A stretch of 64,000 nucleotides of DNA. It comes from Luteibacter sp. 9135 (GTDB lineage Bacteria; Pseudomonadota; Gammaproteobacteria; Xanthomonadales; Rhodanobacteraceae). The notes beneath the pieces were generated by a model that worked only from the letters and a program-made list of their open reading frames with translations, did not search any database and was not told where the DNA came from. Made by a program: the position numbers and the translations under genes. The stretch spans positions 682,001 to 746,000 of the forward strand of contig NZ_JQNB01000001.1 in the NCBI RefSeq assembly GCF_000745005.1, read 5' to 3'. How positions within the stretch are numbered: the stretch's first letter is position 1; each line of letters starts with the position of its first letter. Shown one piece after another: positions 1 through 7,309 of the stretch.

Positions 1-83
1 ATGAAGATGAAGTAGGCAAGGACGAGCACGACCAGCGCGAGCAGGATGGCGGCGATGCGCGATTCGGCGGGCTTAAGGCGCAT
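1..83 (-). CDS. gspM: Type II secretion protein GspM, N-terminus only (partial)
   Basis: From the ATG at 83 the translation starts MRLKPAESR and runs into a hydrophobic stretch (IAAILLALVVLVLAYFIF). This is the usual form of GspM: a short cytoplasmic end followed by one membrane helix. AGGGAGG stands 5 bases before this ATG, a strong ribosome-binding site. The frame is the same as gspL, with no stop in between. GspM would pair with GspL in the inner-membrane platform. Only 27 codons lie in the window. Confidence 0.6.
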   Translation of the reverse strand, partial: MRLKPAESRIAAILLALVVLVLAYFIF

Positions 84-1310
84 GGGGGCCTCCCTGGCGG
101 TGGACGCGGCGGCGGCGCCGCGCGCGCCACCCTGCGTGGATGTACCCGTGGTGCCGGCACGGGCGGGACCCGCAGATGCAGCGGGGGCCGCCGGCTTGGG
201 GATGATCGCCTTGGCCTGCATGTAGAAGCGCTCCTTGCCCGAGGTGGGATCGGACTGGATCGTGCCCTGGAAGCTGGGATCGCCAATGGTGCGCGCACCC
301 TTCAACGCATCGATAAGGCGCGCCGCCTGGGGGCTTTGTCCCTGGAAACCGAGCTGGCCCGTGGTGTTGAGTGTGAAGCGCTCCAGCCAGGTGTCGTCGG
401 GGAGCCGGCGGGTGAGTTCGTCGAGAACCGGCAGGACGGCCGGCGTTTCGGTTTTTCGACGGGCGAGGAAACCGGACGCACCGGCGCTGTCGGTGAGCTT
501 CTGGCGAAGGGCCTTCACCCGCTGGGCATCGCCCTGCATGGCTTCGACTTCGGCGCGCATCGTCTCCAGCGCGAGGGTGCGGTTGTGCAGCCACATCGCC
601 ATGGTGGCGATCGCCAGCAGCACGATGGCCGCGAATAGCATGAGGTTGAGGCGCCGGCGTCGGTCGACACGGCGCGGCGCCCGTGCGGGCGGCAGCAGAT
701 CCACCCCCGCGAGGTCGTGGCCCTCGGCGACATCGACACGGTCCGGCATGACACCCAGGCCGGCGAGTTCGTCGAGCAGCGGATCGAGCGCGATGCGCGG
801 CGTGGCCGCCAGCTCGGCGATGAAACGGCCCTCGGTGCCGGCAGCGCCGATCTCGCGTACGCCGTAGTGGATATCCTCTGCGCGAAACGGGGTTTGCCGG
901 TCCAGGTCGAACCCGACCACCTGACGCAGGTTGTCGCGCGCCGCGAGCGGCAGTACCAGCCGACGGCGCATCACCTGGGCCGCGGGCAGCACCAGGGCGA
1001 CGCGGCGGTCGGCGGGATCGGCCTCGGCCAGCGCCCCGGCCAGCACGGCGGCGCGGTGCTCCGGTGTGTCGGCGTCGGCGGCCTCGGCCACGGGAAGGGA
1101 CTCGCCCGCGCGGCGCATCTGCCAGCCGGTGTCGTGACGCTCCACCGCGTACCAGCGCTCGCCACCGGCGAAGGCTTCGCGCCAGCGGACGGGCATGAGG
1201 GCGGCCAGTTCGCCGCCCCACCAGCGCAACAGCCCGGGCAACGCACTGCCCCGCCAGGCGCGACGGAAGCGCTCGAGCTGCAACTGGGAGGCGTCCTGCA
1301 AAGCGCTCAT
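1..1310 (-). CDS. gspL: Type II secretion protein GspL, open in frame into GspM (partial)
   Basis: GspL is the inner-membrane protein that ties the cytoplasmic ATPase GspE to GspM. The ATG at 1310 overlaps the gspK stop (ATGA). The translation shows a cytoplasmic part with the sequence FDLDRQTPFRAEDI, one membrane segment at about residues 219-241 (LMLFAAIVLLAIATMAMW), a periplasmic ferredoxin-like part ending near SGKERFYMQAKAIIPK, and an Ala/Gly/Thr-rich tail. I read the frame codon by codon and found no stop between 1310 and position 1. After residue 409 it continues directly into a GspM-like start (Met at 83). Either the gene is a gspL-gspM fusion or gspM is made by internal initiation. 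XpsL-like proteins are usually about 370-400 residues. The GspL assignment is firm; the protein boundary is not. Confidence 0.88.
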   Translation of the reverse strand, partial: MSALQDASQLQLERFRRAWRGSALPGLLRWWGGELAALMPVRWREAFAGGERWYAVERHDTGWQMRRAGESLPVAEAADADTPEHRAAVLAGALAEADPADRRVALVLPAAQVMRRRLVLPLAARDNLRQVVGFDLDRQTPFRAEDIHYGVREIGAAGTEGRFIAELAATPRIALDPLLDELAGLGVMPDRVDVAEGHDLAGVDLLPPARAPRRVDRRRRLNLMLFAAIVLLAIATMAMWLHNRTLALETMRAEVEAMQGDAQRVKALRQKLTDSAGASGFLARRKTETPAVLPVLDELTRRLPDDTWLERFTLNTTGQLGFQGQSPQAARLIDALKGARTIGDPSFQGTIQSDPTSGKERFYMQAKAIIPKPAAPAASAGPARAGTTGTSTQGGARGAAAASTAREAPMRLKPAESRIAAILLALVVLVLAYFIF

Positions 1311-2161
1311 TCCTCGTCTCCTTCGCGCCAACGCAATACCGCGTAGGGCTGGTTTCCGGATCTTATCCCACGCAGTCGGATCGTCGCTGTAAGGGAACTC
1401 CGAGTCCCGTCGTCAAGGATCGCCTGCGCACGTATCGTGTGCGTGACACCGTTGCCTCCGGCCGCCACGGCACCCGTGGCTTGCCCGCGCGCGGCAAGGA
1501 CCGCGGCGGCACCGGCGGTGCCCATGCCCGGAATCGCGGCAAGGGCCAGCGGCGGCGCGTGCTCGGTGTTCGGCCGTTCGCGGCCCGACCAGATCGTCAG
1601 CACGGGAGCCACCTGTGTCCACAGGGCCGCATCCATGCCGAGCACCATGCGCCCCTCTTCCACCGTGGCGAAGGGTCCGTTGCGTGGGCCGTAATCGAGA
1701 CCCGCCGCCTGGTACTGCGGCAGCTTGGCGCCGTTGGGCAAGGCTTCGTCGCCTGCCCGCCGCCAGTCCTGGATGGCCGCGGAGAGCCGGCTCGCCTTGT
1801 CGTCGGGCGTGCCCGCCGCCTTGAACAGGCCGGTCAGCACGTCGTCGGAGGCGGCGTTGAGATCGACCTTGCCGTCCTCGTCGATGATGGTGAGGGTGAC
1901 CTTGGCATCGTCGAACGTGAACAGGTACGGCCGGCCGTCCGCTACCCAGCGCGAATCGATATCGGGCGATTGAAGCGCCTGGATGGCACGTACCAGGCCC
2001 GCCTCGGCCGCGTAGTGCGCACGTGTCTGGGCGAACTGATAGCGGGCCTGAAGCCCCTCGGTGCGGGCCAGTGCCGCGAAGCCGCCCAGCATGATGGCCA
2101 GCAGCGTGCAGCCCCATAGCACGATCAGCAGGGCGACGCCGCGTTGCCTGCGCCGCATCAC
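1307..2161 (-). CDS. gspK: Type II secretion minor pseudopilin GspK
   Basis: GspK is the large minor pseudopilin at the tip of the secretion pseudopilus, in a complex with GspI and GspJ. The 284-residue product has a short basic leader ending RQRG, then VALLIVLWGCTLLAIML as the membrane helix. As in other GspK proteins the Glu at position 5 of the mature protein is missing. Further on it has the GspK pattern AAEAGLVRAI and a region LNAASDDVLTGLF typical of the helix-hairpin-helix-like GspK core. Its start overlaps the gspJ stop by 4 bases and its stop overlaps the gspL start, so translation is likely coupled. Confidence 0.93.
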   Translation of the reverse strand: MMRRRQRGVALLIVLWGCTLLAIMLGGFAALARTEGLQARYQFAQTRAHYAAEAGLVRAIQALQSPDIDSRWVADGRPYLFTFDDAKVTLTIIDEDGKVDLNAASDDVLTGLFKAAGTPDDKASRLSAAIQDWRRAGDEALPNGAKLPQYQAAGLDYGPRNGPFATVEEGRMVLGMDAALWTQVAPVLTIWSGRERPNTEHAPPLALAAIPGMGTAGAAAVLAARGQATGAVAAGGNGVTHTIRAQAILDDGTRSSLTATIRLRGIRSGNQPYAVLRWREGDEE

Positions 2162-2823
2162 CGGAGCACCGGCCCGCGCCCGCCACGCGTCAGTGAGAAC
2201 CCATTGCGCGACGCCGTGGGATCGAGTCGGATGGGGGCGACCAGGGTCGGAAAGACCACGTTGCTGCCCACATCGAGCGACAGCCTGACCAACATGGGCG
2301 TACGCCGGCCGTCGTCCCAGGTGTCCTGCCAGTCGCCCGGCTGGTTCTTGTCGTCCATGCCGCGATAGGCGAAGGCGCCGCGCCGGATGCCGCGCAGCAA
2401 CACCTCGGGCTCGCCCAGTGGCTTGGGATCGCCCCCGTTGGGCGGCAGCATGGCCAGGGCCACTTCCAGCCGGTAGCCCTGGTTGCCGTCGCGCACCAGC
2501 GACACCGTTTGCAGTTGCGGCCCCAGGCGCGACAGGTAGCCGGGCATCGGCGCCACGAAGCGGAGCGTGCTGGCATCACCGGAGAACACGATGGGATCGC
2601 CGTCGTCGGTTTCGCCGAACGGCACGATCAGCGCCTGGGCGATCTCGCTGCGCAGGTAGCCCTGGGCCGAGCGGATCTCGTCCATCCGCTGGATGGCCTG
2701 GCCACCGCTGCGCACGATGCGCGACGCGGTGCTGATCCCGGAATACACACCCAACAGCACGATGGTCAGCAGCGCGAGCGCGGCCAGCACCTCCATCAGG
2801 CTGAAACCCTGCTGCCGCCTCAT
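2158..2823 (-). CDS. gspJ: Type II secretion minor pseudopilin GspJ
   Basis: This 221-residue minor pseudopilin has leader MRRQQG and then FSLMEVLAALALLTIVLLGV, the class III prepilin signal with Glu5 present. Prepilin peptidase would cut after the Gly. The C-terminal part has the GspJ-type sequence RFVAPMPGYLSRLGPQ and a run of beta strands. GspJ forms the pseudopilus tip with GspI and GspK. The ATG overlaps the gspI stop by 4 bases and the stop overlaps gspK by 4, a tightly coupled gene order identical to the xps cluster. Confidence 0.93.
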   Translation of the reverse strand: MRRQQGFSLMEVLAALALLTIVLLGVYSGISTASRIVRSGGQAIQRMDEIRSAQGYLRSEIAQALIVPFGETDDGDPIVFSGDASTLRFVAPMPGYLSRLGPQLQTVSLVRDGNQGYRLEVALAMLPPNGGDPKPLGEPEVLLRGIRRGAFAYRGMDDKNQPGDWQDTWDDGRRTPMLVRLSLDVGSNVVFPTLVAPIRLDPTASRNGFSLTRGGRGPVLR

Positions 2824-3242
2824 GGCGAGGCATCCTGGTTGGGGTTGCCCATGCGCAGCGTGGCGAAGCGCGCATGTCGCTCGCTGCCCTCAGGCCCCCA
2901 CATCACGTCCAGGTCGAGTCGATACAGCAGGGCCGCCGGGCTGACGCCGTCCGCCGCGGGACGATCGCCGGGTGACTGGTAACGGCTGACGTTCATGCGC
3001 CAGCGGTAGACATCGTCGATCCGCCCTTCGCTGCTGCCCTCGCGCACGGGCTCCATGACGAAGGCGCCGTCGAGCAGGCTGCGTGCCCGCAACGCTGCCT
3101 GCGTGCGCTCGTTCGCGCGCGCGGTCAGGCTCATGGAACTGCCCGCCACCTGCATCAACGCGGAAAAGGCGATGGCCAGCACGGCGATGGCGGCAATGAC
3201 TTCGAGCAGGCTGAAACCACCCTGGCGGCCCATGCGTGTCAT
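2820..3242 (-). CDS. gspI: Type II secretion minor pseudopilin GspI
   Basis: I chose the ATG at 3242 rather than the upstream start at 3296. It forms an ATGA overlap with the gspH stop and gives a normal prepilin leader (MTRMGRQGG) before FSLLEVIAAIAVLAIAFSAL. The 140-residue product matches GspI in size. Glu5 is present. The rest contains QVAGSSMSLTARANERTQA and ends shortly after a hydrophilic beta region. GspI starts assembly of the tip complex with GspJ and GspK. Confidence 0.92.
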   Translation of the reverse strand: MTRMGRQGGFSLLEVIAAIAVLAIAFSALMQVAGSSMSLTARANERTQAALRARSLLDGAFVMEPVREGSSEGRIDDVYRWRMNVSRYQSPGDRPAADGVSPAALLYRLDLDVMWGPEGSERHARFATLRMGNPNQDASP

Positions 3243-3679
3243 CGGCTGTCCACCACCTGGATGGCGCCGGTAAGCCAAGCCACGTTGACGTGCCACTCGC
3301 GCTCGCCACGCGTGAGCGTGATACGGCCACCCGTGGAACTGCCGTCAGGGAAGAAGCGGATGCGTCCGGTGGTGGCGTTGGCCTGGTCTTCGCGTGCGCT
3401 GGTGATCGCCACGCGCATGTCCCTGGGCAGGTGCACCACGGGCTTGCCCGGGGCGTGATAGGTGGCCGCGGAGGTATCGACCTCGAGCGCCAGGCTTTCG
3501 CCTTTCACGATGGACTGCGCGCGCGTCCAGCGTAGCGCGGCCGCGAGTTCACCGCTGGCCGCATTCACCCGTGCGCTGGCCAGGCCTTGCGTGACGGGAA
3601 TCGAAACGGCCGCCGCCGCGATCCCGATCAACAGGATGACCGCCAGCATCTCGAAAAGCGTGAATCCGCGCGCGCGCAT
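3239..3679 (-). CDS. gspH: Type II secretion minor pseudopilin GspH
   Basis: The 146-residue protein begins MRARG and then FTLFEMLAVILLIGIAAAAV, a prepilin leader and helix with Glu5. The C-terminal half contains GRIRFFPDGSSTGGRITL, the typical GspH/FimT strand pair with the FxxDGSSTGG pattern. GspH links the pseudopilus tip to the GspG shaft. It starts 24 bases after the gspG stop. Confidence 0.94.
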   Translation of the reverse strand: MRARGFTLFEMLAVILLIGIAAAAVSIPVTQGLASARVNAASGELAAALRWTRAQSIVKGESLALEVDTSAATYHAPGKPVVHLPRDMRVAITSAREDQANATTGRIRFFPDGSSTGGRITLTRGEREWHVNVAWLTGAIQVVDSR

Positions 3680-3703
3680 GGCCGGTCCGGGAATCGCGCC
3701 GGC

Positions 3704-4129
3704 TTACTGCCAGTTGCCGACGTCGGCCGAATAGCCGTCGCCGCCCGCCTTGCCGTCCTGCCCGTAGAAGACCAGGTCGAAGCTGCCGTGCTCACCGGGG
3801 TAGCGGTAGCCGAACGGGTGGCCCCACGGGTCCTTCAGGTCGGACGCCTTGGCGTAGGGACCTTGCCAGTTCTGCGCATCGGCCGGCTTGGTGGCGAGGT
3901 CGTCCAGCGAGTGCGGCGGGCTGCCGTTGTCCAGCGCGTAGTTCTCGACCTTCTGGCCCAGCGTGGTCAGCTGTGCCTTGCCGGCGCCGTACTTGCCCTT
4001 ATCGACGTTCTTGCCGACCTGGGTTACGACGATGGCGCCGATGATGCCGATCAGGACGATCACGGCGAGCATTTCCAGCAGCGTGAAGCCGCGGGCGTGG
4101 CTGTGACGAAGGGTACGGTTCACACGCAT
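3704..4129 (-). CDS. gspG: Type II secretion major pseudopilin GspG
   Basis: GspG polymerises into the pseudopilus shaft that pushes substrates through the outer-membrane channel. The 141-residue product has a 14-residue leader ending HARG, then FTLLEMLAVIVLIGIIGAIV. The rest is a classic GspG: DNGSPPHSLDDL, the PWGHPFGYRYPGEHGSFD strand-loop, and a C-terminal acidic loop (GQDGKAGGDG) in the place of the calcium site. It sits 27 bases after gspF. The upstream minor pseudopilins gspH-I-J-K follow in fixed order. Confidence 0.96.
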   Translation of the reverse strand: MRVNRTLRHSHARGFTLLEMLAVIVLIGIIGAIVVTQVGKNVDKGKYGAGKAQLTTLGQKVENYALDNGSPPHSLDDLATKPADAQNWQGPYAKASDLKDPWGHPFGYRYPGEHGSFDLVFYGQDGKAGGDGYSADVGNWQ

Positions 4130-4156
4130 GGGTCAGGCTCCTTGAAACGGATCGGA

Positions 4157-5374
4157 TCAGTTGATGTTGCTGGTGAGGCTGAGCAGCGGCAGGAGGATCG
4201 CCGCCATGATGAAAGCGACCATGACGGTCATGACGATGGTGAGCGCCGGCACCAGCGCCGCCAGCAGGCGATCGATGGCGCGCTTGGCTTCCACGTCGAA
4301 GGTGTCGGCGACCTTCAGCAGCATGGTGTCGAGCGCGCCGGCTTCTTCACCCACCTGGATCATCTGCAGCGCGAGACGGGGAAAGCGTTCGGTCTGGGCC
4401 AGCGAACTGCCCAGTCCCGACCCGCCCTTGACCCGCTCGGCCGCCTGCTCCAGTGCATGATCGAGCGCGCGGTTGCCGGTCACCTGGCGCGCGATGGCCA
4501 GCGACGACAACAGCGGCACGCCGTTCTTCAGCAGCGTGCCCAGGGTGCGTGCGATGCGCGCCGTTTCCACCTTCAGCAGCAAGGGGCCGGCCACGCGCAT
4601 CGTCAGCAACCGGCCATGGAAGGCCAGCCGCGTGTCCGGATCGCGCAGTCGCAGGCGAAGGAACAGTCCGAGCACCACCATCACCAGGACGATCGCCCAC
4701 CACCAGTCGCTGATGACCGTGCCCAGGGCGAGCACCACCTGGGTGATAAGCGGAATGGGTACCTGCATGTCGGCGAAGATCGGCACGAACTGCGGCACGA
4801 CGTAGGCGAGCAGCAGGACCAGCGATCCGAGCACGCCGACCATGAGGAAGGCCGGGTAGATCAGCGCGTTGACGATGCTGCCGCGCAGCGCCTGCGCACG
4901 CTCGAGGTAATCGGCCAGACGCCGCAGGGTTTCGTCCAGCGAGCCGCCTGCTTCGCCGGCCCGTACCAGGCTGACGTACAGCCGGGGGAAGACGCCGTTT
5001 TCCTCGTCCAGTGCCGTGGAGAGGGTGGTGCCGCCACGCACGCGATCGCGAACGCGCTCGACCAGGTTTTTTGCCCGTTCGCCTTCCGGGAGATCGAGCA
5101 GGATGCCGAGGGCGCGATCCAGCGGCTGGCCGGCGCCGAGCAGCGTGGCCAGCTGGTGGGTGAACTGGGCCAGTTGGTCGCCGGTGAAGGTGCCCTTGCG
5201 GAACATGCCCGCGAGACCGCCGCTCGAAGCCGCGCCCTCGGCGGGCGCGGCTTCGAGCGGCGTGTGCCCCTGGTCTTGCAGGCGCGCGACCACGTCGGCC
5301 ACGGACGCGGCTTCCATGCGACCGGTAAGGGCCTCACCGGCGGCACTGATGGCGCGATAGCGGAACATGCTCAT
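4157..5374 (-). CDS. gspF: Type II secretion inner-membrane platform protein GspF
   Basis: The 405-residue polytopic protein has two tandem T2SSF domains. The first contains FTHQLATLLGAGQPLDRAL, the second IARTLGTLLKNGVPLLSSL; each is followed by hydrophobic helices. The C-terminus ends with the membrane helix IVMTVMVAFIMAAILLPLLS. GspF is the platform around which GspE is thought to drive pseudopilin insertion. It begins 10 bases after gspE. The length is normal for the family. Confidence 0.96.
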   Translation of the reverse strand: MSMFRYRAISAAGEALTGRMEAASVADVVARLQDQGHTPLEAAPAEGAASSGGLAGMFRKGTFTGDQLAQFTHQLATLLGAGQPLDRALGILLDLPEGERAKNLVERVRDRVRGGTTLSTALDEENGVFPRLYVSLVRAGEAGGSLDETLRRLADYLERAQALRGSIVNALIYPAFLMVGVLGSLVLLLAYVVPQFVPIFADMQVPIPLITQVVLALGTVISDWWWAIVLVMVVLGLFLRLRLRDPDTRLAFHGRLLTMRVAGPLLLKVETARIARTLGTLLKNGVPLLSSLAIARQVTGNRALDHALEQAAERVKGGSGLGSSLAQTERFPRLALQMIQVGEEAGALDTMLLKVADTFDVEAKRAIDRLLAALVPALTIVMTVMVAFIMAAILLPLLSLTSNIN

Positions 5375-5384
5375 GCGTGGGGGC

Positions 5385-7109
5385 CTAGGATTCCTGCGTG
5401 ACGCGCAGGACTTCCTCGATCGTGGTGATGCCGGCCACGGCCTTGGCCAGGCCGTCCTCGTACATCGTGCGCATGCCTTCGGCGCGTGCCTGGCGCTCGA
5501 TCTCGCCCGCGTCGGCGCGTTTCATCACCAGGCGGCGCAGCGGATCGCTCATGACCAGGAATTCCATGATGGCCCGGCGGCCGCGATAGCCCGTGGGATT
5601 GACCGCGCTGGTGCCGGGTTTCCACAAGCGGATGGGACGCTCTTCGGTGTACTTGTGCAACTCGAACTGCTCGATCACTTCGGGCAGGGCTTCGTAGGGC
5701 ACCGCCGTTTCCGGGTCGAGGCGGCGGACCAGGCGCTGCGCCAGGATGCCGTTGACGGTGGACCCGAGCAGGTAATCCTCCACGCCCATGTCGAGCATGC
5801 GGGTGATGCCGCCCGACGCACTGTTGGTGTGCAGCGTGGACAACACCAGGTGTCCGGTGAGTGCCGACTGGATGGCGATGCGGCAGGTTTCCAGGTCGCG
5901 CATTTCGCCGATCATGATGACGTCCGGATCCTGGCGCACGATGGAGCGCAGGGCACCGGTGAAGTCGAGCCCGATCTGCGGCTTGACCTGGATCTGGTTG
6001 ATGCCTTCGATCTGGTATTCGACGGGATCCTCGACGGTGATGATCTTCACGTCGGGCGTGTTGATCTGCGACAACGCCGTGTACAGCGTGGTCGTCTTGC
6101 CCGAGCCGGTGGGACCGGTGACCAGCAGGATGCCGTGCGGGCGGTCCAGCACCTCGACGAAACGGTCGCGGAACGCGTCGGTGAAGCCCAGCGACGCGAA
6201 ATCGAAGATGACCGACTCGCGGTCGAGGATGCGCATGACCACCGACTCGCCGAAGCTGGTGGGCACCGTGGACACGCGCAGGTCGAGCTCCTTGCCCTGC
6301 ACACGCAGCTGGATGCGGCCGTCCTGCGGCAGGCGGCGCTCGGCGATGTTCAGCCGCGCCATGATCTTCACGCGCGAGATCACCGCCGCGGTGGAACTGG
6401 ATGGCGGCGCTTCCACTTCATGCAGCACACCGTCGATGCGGTAGCGCACCTTGAGGCGGTTTTCGAACGGTTCGATGTGCACGTCGGACGCGCGCTGCTC
6501 GACGGCACGCTGCAGGATCAGGTTGACCAGGCGGATGACCGGCGCCTCGGAGGCCAGGTCGCGCAGATGCTCCACGTCGTCTTCTTCCGCCGCGTTGCCG
6601 TCCAGGCTTTCGACGATGCTGCCCATGGCCGAGCGGCCCTGGCCGTAATAGCGTTCGATGAGGTCGTCGATTTCCGAGCGCAGCCCCACGCGGAGCTGCA
6701 CGTCGCGCCCGGTGGCCAGGCGCACGGCCTGCAGCGGGTAGGGATCGGCCGGATCGGCCACGAGCAGGCCCAGGCCGTCGTCGCCTTCGCGCACGGGCAC
6801 CACGTGGTACTGCTTGAGGAAACGCACCGACAGTTCCACATCCGTCGGAGGCAGTTCCGGGGCGTCCTTGGCGGCCAGCAGGTCCAGCCGCAGCAGGTCG
6901 GCCCAGGCATCGGCGAGGTCGCGTTCGGAGACCAGGCCGAGGCGAGCCATCAGCGAGGTGAGCGTGCCGTCGGGGGTTTCGTCGTGCAGGCGACGCGCCC
7001 GCGCGAGATCGGTGTCCTTGAGACGGCCATGCGCGACCAGGTGCGCACAAACCTGCGCTTCCCCGGGTGCGCCGGTCAGCATGTCGGTGGGTTCGGTCAT
7101 CGCAGACAT
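5385..7109 (-). CDS. gspE: Type II secretion traffic ATPase GspE
   Basis: GspE is the cytoplasmic hexameric ATPase that powers pseudopilus assembly. The 574-residue product has an N-terminal MshEN-type region (residues about 20-150), Walker A GPTGSGKTTTLYTAL at about 330-345, Asp box, Walker B VIMIGEMRD at about 395 and the His box LSTLHTNSA. The start ATG has GGAG 6 bases upstream. In most GspE proteins a CxxC...CxxC zinc loop lies before the GYRGR motif. Here the same place reads WKPGTSAVNPTGYRGR and the whole loop has no cysteine, so this ATPase lacks the zinc motif. It is the first gene of the operon. gspN and gspD, expected after gspM, are outside the window. Confidence 0.96.
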   Translation of the reverse strand: MSAMTEPTDMLTGAPGEAQVCAHLVAHGRLKDTDLARARRLHDETPDGTLTSLMARLGLVSERDLADAWADLLRLDLLAAKDAPELPPTDVELSVRFLKQYHVVPVREGDDGLGLLVADPADPYPLQAVRLATGRDVQLRVGLRSEIDDLIERYYGQGRSAMGSIVESLDGNAAEEDDVEHLRDLASEAPVIRLVNLILQRAVEQRASDVHIEPFENRLKVRYRIDGVLHEVEAPPSSSTAAVISRVKIMARLNIAERRLPQDGRIQLRVQGKELDLRVSTVPTSFGESVVMRILDRESVIFDFASLGFTDAFRDRFVEVLDRPHGILLVTGPTGSGKTTTLYTALSQINTPDVKIITVEDPVEYQIEGINQIQVKPQIGLDFTGALRSIVRQDPDVIMIGEMRDLETCRIAIQSALTGHLVLSTLHTNSASGGITRMLDMGVEDYLLGSTVNGILAQRLVRRLDPETAVPYEALPEVIEQFELHKYTEERPIRLWKPGTSAVNPTGYRGRRAIMEFLVMSDPLRRLVMKRADAGEIERQARAEGMRTMYEDGLAKAVAGITTIEEVLRVTQES

Positions 7110-7243
7110 GCCAACTCCATACGGTCTACAGGTTTACGTCTTGCCACGCGGTCGTTCCTGACCGCCCGGGCCGCTATTGGTAGCACAGACCCCATGTCTA
7201 TCGCGACCCGGCCGTGTCCGATCCGCGACAGGGCGCAACAACA

Positions 7244-7269
7244 GAAAGCCGGCGTTGCCGCCGGCTTTC
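7244..7269 (-). terminator. Hairpin terminator after the autotransporter gene
   Basis: GAAAGCCGGC (7244-7253) and GCCGGCTTTC (7260-7269) form a perfect 10-bp stem with a 6-base loop. On the minus strand it is followed by a weak T-rich stretch (TGTTGTT). It lies 40 bases past the stop of the autotransporter gene and before gspE. Confidence 0.75.
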
Positions 7270-7309
7270 AAGGACTTGGCCGTGCCGTGTAGGCACTTAC
7301 CGGTAATAA

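Noticed and set aside
7112..7125. A fifth copy of the CCATACG motif before gspE
   Set aside because: The match is short and falls on the gspE ribosome-binding site, so the GGAG is explained by that.
3587..7292. Two long plus-strand frames (3587-5401, 5367-7292)
   Set aside because: They are antisense to gspG-F-E, whose products are clear. Composition is His/Gln/Arg-rich shadow.
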